Shown here: positions 41,723 to 51,769 of the stretch, piece by piece
How the letters are laid out: every line of letters begins with the position of its first letter
Position numbering within the stretch: position 1 is the first letter of the stretch
From: Aquabacterium humicola
Lineage (GTDB): Bacteria; Pseudomonadota; Gammaproteobacteria; Burkholderiales; Burkholderiaceae_C
NCBI RefSeq assembly: GCF_030167915.1
Contig: NZ_JARGNB010000002.1
Coordinates: 744,001-808,000 of the forward strand
Length of the DNA: 64,000 nucleotides
Direction of reading: 5' to 3'
Notes under the pieces: generated by a model
The model's database searches: none
What the model saw: only the letters and a program-made list of their open reading frames with translations
Told to the model about the DNA's origin: nothing
Made by a program: the position numbers and the translations under genes

Positions 41723-42540
41723 ATCAAGCGGTCCGGGCGGATGTCGCGCAGGATCGTCGTCGCGATCTCCTCGATCGACTTGTGCGTCGAACTGAGCCAC
41801 GACACGCCGTTGCGCCGCATCATCGACTCCGCCTCGTGCACCTCGTAGCGGCAGTTCTCGAGCGACGCGTACTTGCTGTCCGGCCGGCGTTCGTTGCGGA
41901 TCTGCGAGAGGCGCTCGGGGTCGATGGTCAGGCCGAAACACTTGGCCAGGTGCGGCGCCAGCGAACCCGGCAGCTTGCCGCGCTCGAAGTCCTCGGGGAT
42001 CAGCGGATAGTTCGCCGCCTTGATGCCATGCTGCATCGCCAGGTACAGCGAGGTCGGCGTCTTGCCGCAGCGGCTGACGCCGAGCAGGATCACGTCGGCC
42101 TGCGCGAGGTTGCGCGCCGACTGCCCGTCGTCGTGCGCCAGCGAGAAGTTGATCGCCTCGATGCGTTCGTTGTACTCCGAACTCTTCGCGGCGTCGGAGA
42201 AGCGGCCGACGCGATGGTTCGACTTGATGCCGAACTCGTGCTCCAGCGGTTCGACGAAGGCGCGGAACATGTCGAGCGCGAGGCCGCGGCACTCCGGGGA
42301 GGTCACGATGTCGCGCACCTCGTCGTTGACCAGCGTGATGAACACGATCGGCCGCTTGCCCTCGGAATCGGCCACCCGGTTGATCTCGTCGACCACCGCG
42401 CGCGCCTTGTCGACGGTGTCGATGAAGGGCCGCCGCACGTGGCGCGGCTTGGCAGCGAACTGCGCGAGGATCGAATTGCCGAAGGTTTCGGCGGTGATGC
42501 CGGTGCCGTCCGAGACGAAGAACACACTACGTTGAGGCAT
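41716..42540 (-). CDS. ppsR: PEP synthase regulatory protein PpsR (kinase/pyrophosphorylase)
   Basis: PpsR (DUF299) inactivates PEP synthase by ADP-dependent phosphorylation of a Thr and reactivates it by Pi-dependent dephosphorylation. The 274-residue product opens [20 protein letters not shown] and has the P-loop GVSRCGKT at 154-161. I use ATG 42540, the conserved N-terminus, instead of a longer reading to 42630. It is divergent from ppsA, its expected substrate gene, with 237 bases between. Confidence 0.96.
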   Translation of the reverse strand: MPQRSVFFVSDGTGITAETFGNSILAQFAAKPRHVRRPFIDTVDKARAVVDEINRVADSEGKRPIVFITLVNDEVRDIVTSPECRGLALDMFRAFVEPLEHEFGIKSNHRVGRFSDAAKSSEYNERIEAINFSLAHDDGQSARNLAQADVILLGVSRCGKTPTSLYLAMQHGIKAANYPLIPEDFERGKLPGSLAPHLAKCFGLTIDPERLSQIRNERRPDSKYASLENCRYEVHEAESMMRRNGVSWLSSTHKSIEEIATTILRDIRPDRLIY

Positions 42541-42602
42541 GGCGGAGGCGCCGGCGGGCGTCGATTTCAGCAGCGGTTCAGGATGATAGGGGTTTGTTTC
42601 CC

Positions 42603-42608
42603 TAGAAT
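42603..42608 (+). promoter_or_regulatory. Candidate -10 element for ppsA
   Basis: TAGAAT in an AT-richer patch 170 bases before ppsA, with no good -35. A CGCCGG-tcaa-CCGGCG hairpin follows at 42621-42636 in the predicted leader. The rest of the 237-base ppsR-ppsA gap shows nothing I can assign. Confidence 0.35.
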
Positions 42609-42777
42609 CGCGGGATCGGGCGCCGGTCAACCGGCGTCCAGCCAGCGTCTCGCGATACGCAGTGGACTGCCCGCCGATGAGCCCCTCCCGCCACCGACAA
42701 GAATCGACAAACGCAGGAGCGTGGGCCCGTGGCGCAGCCTGGACGGCACCGGTTTCTCACCATCACGGAGCTTTCCC

Positions 42778-45174
<2,397 letters not shown>

Positions 45175-45193
45175 GGCGAGGCGAGGGCGGCGC

Positions 45194-47341
45194 TTGGGCC
45201 TCTCGGACGACACCGGCCAGCCGCCCGCGCCGCAGACCACCCGCAGCTTCGCCCGCAGCCTGCATCGGCGCTACGCGCTGTTCACGGTCGGCGTGGTGGT
45301 GTTCGTGGTCGTGCTCGCGCTCGGCGAGCGCAGCGGCTGGCCGCGCCACGGCATCGGCGCGAGCTTCCTGATCGCGACGGTGCTGATCTACGCGGCGATC
45401 GGGCTGCTCAGCCGCACCACCGACGAGGCCGAGTACTACGTCGCCGGCCGCCGCGTGCCGGCGATGTACAACGGCATGGCCACCGGGGCGGACTGGATGT
45501 CGGCCGCGTCCTTCATCGGCACGGCCGGCGTGCTGTACCTGCAGGGCTTCGCCGGGCTCGCCTACATCCTGGGCTGGACCGGGGGCTTCTGCCTCGTCGC
45601 GCTGCTGCTCGCACCTTACCTGCGCCGCTTCGGCCAGTACACGGTGCCCGACTTCCTCGGCGCACGCTACGGCGGCCGGATGCCGCGGCTGATCGGCGTC
45701 GGCGCGACGGTGCTGGTGTCCTTCGTCTACGTCGTCGTGCAGGTCTACGGCGTCGGGCTGATCACCTCGCACCTGACCGGCTTCAACTTCGAGATCGGGA
45801 TCTTCGTCGGCCTCGGCGGCGTGCTGGTGTGCTCGTTCCTGGGCGGCATGCGCGCGGTCACCTGGACGCAGGTCGCGCAGTACATCGTGCTGATCATTGC
45901 CTACGTCGTGCCGGTGCTGTGGCTCAGCGTCAACCAGACCGGATCCTGGCTGCCCTGGTTGAGCTACGGGCAGCAGCTGGCGGTGATCACGCAGCGCGAG
46001 GGCGAACTGCGCGCCGATCCGCGCGAGCTCGAGGTGCAGCGCCTGTGGTCGCAGCGTGCCGGCGAGGCGCGCCTGAAGCTGGCCGACGTGCCGGCGGCGA
46101 TGGTCGCCGATGCCGAACGGCTGGCGCGCGAAGCAGGTCGGCTGCGCGCCGAGAACGCGCCGCTGGCCGACATCCAGCGCGCCGAGCGGGCCTTGCAGCG
46201 CCTGCCCCGCACGGTGGCCGATGCACGAACGGGCTACCAGCGCGAGCTGGCGCTGGCCGAATCCCAGGGCCGGCCGATGGCCGGACTCGCCTCGCAGACC
46301 GAACCCTTCGCGGTCGCGCCCGGCAGCACGCAAACGGGCGAGGAGCCTCGGCGCAACTTCCTCGCGCTGGTGTTCTGCCTCATGCTGGGCACGGCGGCGA
46401 TGCCCCACGTCCTGACGCGCTACTACACGACACCCGGGGTCGCGTCGGCCCGGCGCTCGGTCGGCTGGTCGCTGTCGTTCATCGTGCTGCTCTACCTGTG
46501 CGCGCCGGTGCTCGCGGTGCTGGTGAAGTACCAGGTCTTCACCGAGCTGGTCGGAAGTTCGTTCGGATCGCTGCCCGACTGGATCCGGCGCTGGTCCAAG
46601 CTCGACTCGGGGCTGGTATCGGTGCAGGACATCAACGGCGACGGCATCCTGCAGCTCGCCGAGCTGCGGCTGGCCGGCGACACGATCGTGCTCGCGGCGC
46701 CGGAGCTCGGCGGGCTGCCGCTGGTCGTGACCTACCTCGTCGCCGCAGGCGGGCTGGCCGCGGCGCTTTCCACCGCGGACGGCCTGCTGCTGACGATCTC
46801 CAACGCGCTCTCGCACGACCTGTACTACCGGGTGCTGAATCCGCGCGCATCGGCGGTCAAGCGCGTGATGCTGTCGAAAATGATGGTGCTGGTCGCCGCG
46901 GTCGCCGCCGCGTGGGTGGCATCGCTGCGCATCGCCGGCATCCTGCCCTTCGTCAGCGCCGCGTTCTCGCTGGCGGCAGCCGCCTTCTTTCCCGCGCTGG
47001 TGCTCGGCATCTTCTGGCGCGGCGCAACCCGCGCCGGCGCGACGGCCGGCATGCTGGCCGGTCTGGCCGTGTGCGCGGGCTACATGATCGCCGGGCTGCC
47101 GGCGGCGCGTCTCTGGCTGGGCCTGTCGCCGCAGCCGCTGCGCTGGTTCGGCATCGACCCGGTCTCGGCGGGCGTGTTCGGCGTGCCGGCCGGCGCCGCG
47201 GCGCTGGTGATCGTCAGCCTGCTGAGCCGGCGGCCGAGCGGGGCCGAAGCCTCGCTGGTCGAGCAGTTGCACGGGCCTGCGGTGGGCCCTGCCGTGGTCG
47301 ACCGGCCGCCGCTCGCGCGAGACGGCACGCGCGGGCTATAA
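45194..47341 (+). CDS. Sodium:solute symporter (VC_2705/ActP-like) with long soluble insertion
   Basis: Polytopic transporter of the SSS family, closest to the VC_2705/acetate-type subfamily; 715 residues. Typical sequences are AEYYVAGRRVPAMYNGMATGADWMS, IGTAGVLYLQGF, MPHVLTRYYTTPG and LSTADGLLLTISNALSHDLYY. A soluble insertion of about 120 residues (267-385), rich in Arg/Ala/Glu and helical, separates two membrane helices. A later loop holds an EF-hand-like DINGDGILQLAE (479-490). The start codon is TTG 45194, 19 bases after ppsA, suggesting cotranscription with a gluconeogenic gene; an acetate, lactate or pyruvate substrate is inference. The small DUF4212 partner often seen with this family is not adjacent. 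Confidence 0.87.
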   Translation: MGLSDDTGQPPAPQTTRSFARSLHRRYALFTVGVVVFVVVLALGERSGWPRHGIGASFLIATVLIYAAIGLLSRTTDEAEYYVAGRRVPAMYNGMATGADWMSAASFIGTAGVLYLQGFAGLAYILGWTGGFCLVALLLAPYLRRFGQYTVPDFLGARYGGRMPRLIGVGATVLVSFVYVVVQVYGVGLITSHLTGFNFEIGIFVGLGGVLVCSFLGGMRAVTWTQVAQYIVLIIAYVVPVLWLSVNQTGSWLPWLSYGQQLAVITQREGELRADPRELEVQRLWSQRAGEARLKLADVPAAMVADAERLAREAGRLRAENAPLADIQRAERALQRLPRTVADARTGYQRELALAESQGRPMAGLASQTEPFAVAPGSTQTGEEPRRNFLALVFCLMLGTAAMPHVLTRYYTTPGVASARRSVGWSLSFIVLLYLCAPVLAVLVKYQVFTELVGSSFGSLPDWIRRWSKLDSGLVSVQDINGDGILQLAELRLAGDTIVLAAPELGGLPLVVTYLVAAGGLAAALSTADGLLLTISNALSHDLYYRVLNPRASAVKRVMLSKMMVLVAAVAAAWVASLRIAGILPFVSAAFSLAAAAFFPALVLGIFWRGATRAGATAGMLAGLAVCAGYMIAGLPAARLWLGLSPQPLRWFGIDPVSAGVFGVPAGAAALVIVSLLSRRPSGAEASLVEQLHGPAVGPAVVDRPPLARDGTRGL

Positions 47342-47342
47342 T
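47337..47342 (+). promoter_or_regulatory. Consensus -10 element of rpsF operon
   Basis: A perfect TATAAT that overlaps the symporter stop codon, 122 bases before rpsF. No matching -35 is evident. Its perfect match in a GC-rich context makes it the likely promoter of rpsF-priB-rpsR-rplI. Confidence 0.6.
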
Positions 47343-47464
47343 CGCCGGCTTTTCCGGGCTCGACCCTCGTCCAAATGGGGCGAAAGGGGCCGAATCCGAC
47401 TTGCCGCACCGGCGTTCGACGCCGCCGGGCGGCTTCCGATCCACGGAACCCACAAGGAGTGTTC

Positions 47465-47827
47465 ATGCGTCATTACGAGATCGTGCTCGTGATCCACCCG
47501 GATCAAAGCGAGCAGGTTCCGGCCATGCTGGAACGATACAAGGGCATCGTGACCGCCGCCGGCGGCAAGGTGCACCGGGTCGAGGACTGGGGCCGCCGCC
47601 AGCTGGCCTACATGATCCAGAAGCTCGCGAAGGCGCACTACGTGTGCCTGAACATCGAGATCTCGCAAGAGGTCCTGAACGAGCTGGAGACCGGCTTCCG
47701 CTACAACGACGCCGTGCTGCGTCACCTGACCGTGGCCAAGGCCAAGGCCGAGACGACCCCGTCGGTGATGATGAAGGCCGTCGAGAAGGAAGAGGCCCGC
47801 AAGGCCGCCCAGGAGACCAGCGCCTGA
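47465..47827 (+). CDS. rpsF: 30S ribosomal protein S6
   Basis: S6 binds the central domain of 16S rRNA with S18 (rpsR, below). The 120-residue product has [31 protein letters not shown] and [19 protein letters not shown] at 47454-47459 fixes ATG 47465; an upstream in-frame reading has no family similarity. It is first in the S6-PriB-S18-L9 operon. Confidence 0.97.
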   Translation: MRHYEIVLVIHPDQSEQVPAMLERYKGIVTAAGGKVHRVEDWGRRQLAYMIQKLAKAHYVCLNIEISQEVLNELETGFRYNDAVLRHLTVAKAKAETTPSVMMKAVEKEEARKAAQETSA

Positions 47828-47868
47828 CGACGGCACCCGCCGCGACCGCCGTGCCGGCCGCGCCCGCG

Positions 47869-48174
47869 ATGAACCGACTGGTTCTCTCGGCGCAGCTGGT
47901 CGAACGAGGTGCGATGCGCTACACGCCCGCCGGACTGCCGGCCCTCGACCTGAAGCTCCAGCACGAGTCGACGGTCACCGAGGACGGTTCCCCCCGCCAG
48001 GTCTCGATGGAGATCAAGGCCCTGGGGATCGGAGCGATCACGCAGCACCTGTCGGCGTTGGCCCTGGGCAGTTCCGGCACCTTCGCCGGCTTCCTGGCCA
48101 CCGCACGCAACGGACGCGGCCTGCTGTTCCATGTCACCGCACTGGACCACTCGACCAACGAATCTCAAGTTTGA
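47869..48174 (+). CDS. priB: Primosomal replication protein PriB
   Basis: PriB is a single-strand DNA-binding protein of the OB fold that helps restart stalled forks with PriA and DnaT/DnaB. The 101-residue product starts MNRLVLSAQLVERGAMRYTPAG, the common betaproteobacterial N-terminus, and has an SSB-like strand pattern ending LLFHVTALD. No Shine-Dalgarno precedes ATG 47869. GTG 47851 is an alternative, and translation may be coupled to rpsF 41 bases upstream. Its place between rpsF and rpsR is diagnostic. Confidence 0.9.
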   Translation: MNRLVLSAQLVERGAMRYTPAGLPALDLKLQHESTVTEDGSPRQVSMEIKALGIGAITQHLSALALGSSGTFAGFLATARNGRGLLFHVTALDHSTNESQV

Positions 48175-48186
48175 AAGAGGTGCACC

Positions 48187-48477
48187 ATGCCCCCGCCCCG
48201 TGGTAAAGGCAAGTTTTCCAAGGACCGCAAGCCCAAGCGCAACCAGCAGTCGCTGCTGTTCAAGCGCAAGCGCTTCTGCCGCTTCACCGTCGCCGGTGTC
48301 GAAGAGATCGACTACAAGGACGTCGACGTGCTGCGCGATTTCGTCGGCGAGAACGGCAAGATCACGCCGGCCCGCCTGACCGGCACGCGCGCGTTCTACC
48401 AGCGCCAGCTGACCACCGCGATCAAGCGCGCCCGCTTCCTGGCGCTGCTGCCGTACAGCGACCAGCACCGCGTCTGA
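48187..48477 (+). CDS. rpsR: 30S ribosomal protein S18
   Basis: S18 pairs with S6 on the 30S platform. The product (96 residues) has a basic N-terminus ([17 protein letters not shown]) slightly longer than E. coli's. The conserved [23 protein letters not shown] and [26 protein letters not shown] regions follow (quoted in part). AAAGAGG upstream sets the start. Confidence 0.97.
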   Translation: MPPPRGKGKFSKDRKPKRNQQSLLFKRKRFCRFTVAGVEEIDYKDVDVLRDFVGENGKITPARLTGTRAFYQRQLTTAIKRARFLALLPYSDQHRV

Positions 48478-48493
48478 GCGAGGAGAGAACAAC

Positions 48494-48946
48494 ATGCAAG
48501 TGATCCTGCTCGACAAGGTCGCCAACCTGGGCAACCTGGGTGACGTGGTCAAGGTCAAGGACGGCTACGCCCGCAATTTCCTGATTCCGACCAAGCGCGC
48601 CCGCCGTGCGACGGAAACCGCGATCAAGGAATTCGAGGCCCGCCGCGCCGAGCTCGAGAAGGCCGCCGCCGACAAGCTCGCCGGTGCGCAGTCGCTGGGC
48701 GAGAAGCTCGCCGGCAAGACCGTGACGATCGCGCAGAAGGCCGGCGTCGACGGCCGCCTGTTCGGCTCGGTGACCAACGCCGACATCGCCGACGCGCTGA
48801 AGAAGGCCGGTTTCGACATCGCCAAGGCCCAGGTGCGCCTGCCCACCGGTCCGCTGAAGACCGTCGGCGAGCACCCGGTGTCGGTGGCCGCGCACACCGA
48901 CGTGGTCGTCGAGATCGCCGTTCACGTGGTGCCCGAAGCCGAATAA
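48494..48946 (+). CDS. rplI: 50S ribosomal protein L9
   Basis: L9 binds 23S rRNA near the L1 stalk and limits frameshifting. The 150-residue product has [19 protein letters not shown], then [12 protein letters not shown] (RNA-binding lobe), a long connecting helix and the C-terminal lobe ending HVVPEAE. GAGGAGA at 48480-48486 fixes the start. A strong terminator follows. Confidence 0.98.
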   Translation: MQVILLDKVANLGNLGDVVKVKDGYARNFLIPTKRARRATETAIKEFEARRAELEKAAADKLAGAQSLGEKLAGKTVTIAQKAGVDGRLFGSVTNADIADALKKAGFDIAKAQVRLPTGPLKTVGEHPVSVAAHTDVVVEIAVHVVPEAE

Positions 48947-48965
48947 GGCTTCCGCTCCGCGTTCG

Positions 48966-48991
48966 AAGGGCCGGCACCGCCGGCCCTTTTT
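48966..48991 (+). terminator. Intrinsic terminator after rplI
   Basis: AAGGGCCGGC and its complement form a 10-bp stem around ACC, followed by TTTTT. It lies 20 bases after the rplI stop and ends the ribosomal protein operon before dnaB. Confidence 0.9.
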
Positions 48992-49003
48992 CATGGGTGT
49001 GCG

Positions 49004-49057
49004 GTTTTCCACCGCTGTGCACCGAAGCTCCCCCGCTCATCCACAGCACTGTCCACA
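49004..49057 (+). promoter_or_regulatory. DnaA-box-like cluster before dnaB
   Basis: TCATCCACA (49037-49045) differs from the E. coli box TTATCCACA at one base. CTGTCCACA (49049-49057) lies 12 bases on and GTTTTCCAC (49004-49012) upstream, both weaker. They occupy the dnaB promoter region. DnaA control of dnaB is inference. Confidence 0.4.
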
Positions 49058-49095
49058 GGCTGGCGCGAAGGGCGGCCGTATCATCGCCAGCGCCC

Positions 49096-50523
49096 ATGTC
49101 CGCCGTCTTCCGCTCCGCTGATTCCCCACCCGCCGACGACGAGGTCGCGCGGCTGCGCATCCCGCCGCATTCGAACGAGGCCGAGCAGAGCGTGCTCGGC
49201 GGCCTGCTGCTGGACAACCTGGCCTGGGACCGCGCCGGCGACCTGATCACCGACAGCGACTTCTACCGCTACGAGCACCGCGAGATCTTCAACGCCATCG
49301 CCGCGCTGATCAATGCCAGCAAGCCGGCCGACGTGATCACGGTGTACGAGCGCCTGCAGAGCAACGGCAAGGCCGACGCCTGCGGTGGCCTCGCGTACCT
49401 CAACGCGCTGGCGCAGAGCGTGCCCAGTGCCGCCAACTTGAGGCGTTATGCCGAGATCGTGCGCGAGCGCGCGATCCTGCGCAAGCTGATCTCGGCGTCC
49501 GACGAGATCGCCACCAACGCCTTCAACCCGCAGGGCCGCGCGGTCTCGCAGATCCTCGACGAGGCCGAGGGCCGGATCTTCAAGATCGGCGAGGAAGGCT
49601 CGCGCGGCAAGCAGGGCTTCCTCAGCATCAGCCAGCTGGCGGTCGAGCTGATCGACCGCGTCACCGAGCTCGCCGAGAACGGGGCCGAGGACGTCACCGG
49701 CGTGCGCACCGGCTTCTACGACATGGACCGCATGACGGCCGGCCTGCAGAAGGGCGACCTCGTGATCCTTGCGGCGCGTCCCTCGATGGGCAAGACCGCG
49801 TTCGCGCTGAACATTGCCGAGAACGTCGCCGTGCAGGAAGGCCTGCCGGTGCTGGTGTTCTCGATGGAAATGGGCGCGTCGCAGCTGGCGCTGCGCATGG
49901 TCGGCTCGCTCGGCCGCATCGACCAGAGCGGGCTGCGCACCGGCCGCATCAAGGACGACGAGTGGGGGCGCCTGACCGAGGCGGTCGACAAGCTCGCCAA
50001 GGCGCCGATGTACATCGACGAGACGCCGGGCCTGAACCCCGCGGAACTGCGCGCCCGCGCGCGCCGCATGGCGCGCCAGCACGGCACCGTCGGCCTGATC
50101 GTCATCGACTACCTGCAGCTGATGAGCGGCACGTCGAAGTCCGACGGCGAGAACCGCGCGACCGAACTGTCGGAGATCTCGCGCGGCCTGAAGGCGCTGG
50201 CCAAGGAGCTGCAGTGCCCGGTGATCGCGCTGTCGCAGCTGAACCGCTCGGTCGAGACCCGCACCGACAAGCGGCCGATGATGAGCGACCTGCGCGAATC
50301 CGGCGCCATCGAGCAGGACGCGGACGTGATCATGTTCATCTACCGCGACGAGTACTACAACAAGCCCGACGGCCCGACGCCGACGAAGGAGCCGGGCGTC
50401 GCCGAGATCATCATCGGCAAGCAGCGCAACGGACCGGTGGGCACGGTGAAGCTGGCCTTCATCAAGCACCACACGAAGTTCGACAACCTCGCCCCGGGCT
50501 CGTTCGGCAGCGGCGAATACTGA
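49096..50523 (+). CDS. dnaB: Replicative DNA helicase DnaB
   Basis: DnaB is the hexameric helicase that unwinds DNA at the fork. The product (475 residues) has the N-terminal collar domain (PHSNEAEQSVLGGLLLDN), a linker helix, and the RecA-like domain with Walker A ARPSMGKTAFALN (Lys233). VIDYLQLMSG (Walker B) and the C-terminal SDLRESGAIEQDADVI complete it. There is no intein. ATG 49096 leaves a 14-residue lead before the conserved region. The rplI-dnaB order is widespread. Confidence 0.97.
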   Translation: MSAVFRSADSPPADDEVARLRIPPHSNEAEQSVLGGLLLDNLAWDRAGDLITDSDFYRYEHREIFNAIAALINASKPADVITVYERLQSNGKADACGGLAYLNALAQSVPSAANLRRYAEIVRERAILRKLISASDEIATNAFNPQGRAVSQILDEAEGRIFKIGEEGSRGKQGFLSISQLAVELIDRVTELAENGAEDVTGVRTGFYDMDRMTAGLQKGDLVILAARPSMGKTAFALNIAENVAVQEGLPVLVFSMEMGASQLALRMVGSLGRIDQSGLRTGRIKDDEWGRLTEAVDKLAKAPMYIDETPGLNPAELRARARRMARQHGTVGLIVIDYLQLMSGTSKSDGENRATELSEISRGLKALAKELQCPVIALSQLNRSVETRTDKRPMMSDLRESGAIEQDADVIMFIYRDEYYNKPDGPTPTKEPGVAEIIIGKQRNGPVGTVKLAFIKHHTKFDNLAPGSFGSGEY

Positions 50524-50591
50524 AGCGGCCTTGCCGCTCGGTCCGGTGGATCGAAGCGGCGGGGTCTGGGTCCTGGACGGATCCACAGGTG

Positions 50592-50607
50592 CTGTATATA
50601 TTCACAG
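50592..50607 (+). promoter_or_regulatory. LexA (SOS) box at the radical SAM gene
   Basis: CTGTATATATTCACAG fits CTG-N10-CAG, the E. coli/Pseudomonas LexA consensus, with an AT-rich TATATATTCA core. It ends one base before the ATG at 50609. A TATATT -10 at 50597-50602 lies inside it and would start transcription at about the ATG. Confidence 0.75.
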
Positions 50608-50608
50608 C

Positions 50609-51751
50609 ATGCGTCGGATCCCCATCGTCCCGGCGGCCGGCGAAGCGCCGGCCACGCCCGGCCACGCGCCGGTCAAGGGGCGCGGCACCGCGTGGGCGCT
50701 CGCGCATCGCTTCAACCGCGACCAGCGCGAAGCCTTCGACGACGGCTGGGGCACGCTGGAGCAGGCGGCTTCGGAAGAAGTGTTGCCCGTGGGCACACAG
50801 GTGCTCGAAGAACACGTCAAGACCATCCTTGCCGGCAACGATTCGCCGGACATCGGCTTCGACCTGTCGATCAACCCGTACCGCGGCTGCGAGCACGGCT
50901 GCATCTACTGCTACGCCCGGCCGACGCACAGCTACCTGAACCTGTCACCGGGCATCGACTTCGAGACCCGCATCATCGCGAAGGTCAATGCCGCGGAGCG
51001 CCTGCGCCAGGCGCTGTCCGCGCGCGCCTACACGCCGCTGGCACTCAACATCGGCTCGGCGACCGACTGCTACCAGCCGGTCGAGCGCCGGCTGGGGATC
51101 ACCCGTTCGGTGATCGAGGTGCTGAAGGACTTCAACCATGCCTTCTCGCTGATCACCAAGTCCGCCGGCGTCGAGCGCGACCTCGACCTGATCGCCCCGA
51201 TGGCCGAGCGGCGGCTGGCCGCGGTATACCTGTCGATCACTTCGCTCGACCCGGCGCTGGCACGGGTGATGGAGCCGCGCGCGGCGGCGCCGCACCGGCG
51301 GTTGAGGGCGATCGAGACGCTGGCCAAGGCCGGCGTGCCGGTGGGCGTCAGCGTGTCGCCGGTGATCCCGTTCCTCAACGAACCCGAGCTCGAGCGCATC
51401 CTCGAAGCGGCACGCGAAGCCGGCGCGACCTCCGCCTTCAGCATCGTGCTGCGCCTGCCGTGGGAAGTGAATCCGCTGTTCCAGGATTGGCTGCAGCAGC
51501 ACTTTCCGGACAAGGCGCTTCGCGTGATGGCCCGGCTGCGCGAGATGCGGGGCGGCAAGGACAACGACGCGCGCTTCGGCAGCCGCATGACCGGGCAGGG
51601 GCTGTGGGCGCAGCTGCTGCGGCAGCGTTTCGAGAAGGCGTGTGCGCGGCTCGGCTACAACCGCCAGCGCGTCGAGCTCGACCTGACGCAGTTCCGACGT
51701 CCGGGTCCGCTCGAGGACGACGGCACGCCGCGCCAGGCGTCGCTGTTCTAG
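50609..51751 (+). CDS. PA0069-family radical SAM protein
   Basis: Radical SAM enzyme (380 residues) related to spore photoproduct lyase-like proteins and to P. aeruginosa PA0069. The iron-sulfur motif is CEHGCIYC with Cys94, Cys98 and Cys101, preceded by KGRGTAWALAHRF and DLSINPYRG. The barrel contains IGSATDCYQPVERRLGITR and VSVSPVIPFLNE. A specific reaction is not known to me. ATG 50609 follows a LexA box directly and has no Shine-Dalgarno, so a leaderless SOS-induced mRNA is likely. In-frame upstream TTG/GTG starts would put the box inside the coding region. Confidence 0.88.
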   Translation: MRRIPIVPAAGEAPATPGHAPVKGRGTAWALAHRFNRDQREAFDDGWGTLEQAASEEVLPVGTQVLEEHVKTILAGNDSPDIGFDLSINPYRGCEHGCIYCYARPTHSYLNLSPGIDFETRIIAKVNAAERLRQALSARAYTPLALNIGSATDCYQPVERRLGITRSVIEVLKDFNHAFSLITKSAGVERDLDLIAPMAERRLAAVYLSITSLDPALARVMEPRAAAPHRRLRAIETLAKAGVPVGVSVSPVIPFLNEPELERILEAAREAGATSAFSIVLRLPWEVNPLFQDWLQQHFPDKALRVMARLREMRGGKDNDARFGSRMTGQGLWAQLLRQRFEKACARLGYNRQRVELDLTQFRRPGPLEDDGTPRQASLF

Positions 51752-51769
51752 GCGCGGATCGCCGGCGTC

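Noticed and set aside
42541-42630. Longer PpsR start at 42630
   Set aside because: The extension is not conserved; MPQRSVFF at 42540 is the family start.
42609-42777. Riboswitch in the ppsA leader
   Set aside because: Only a small CGCCGG-tcaa-CCGGCG hairpin is visible; no known riboswitch core.
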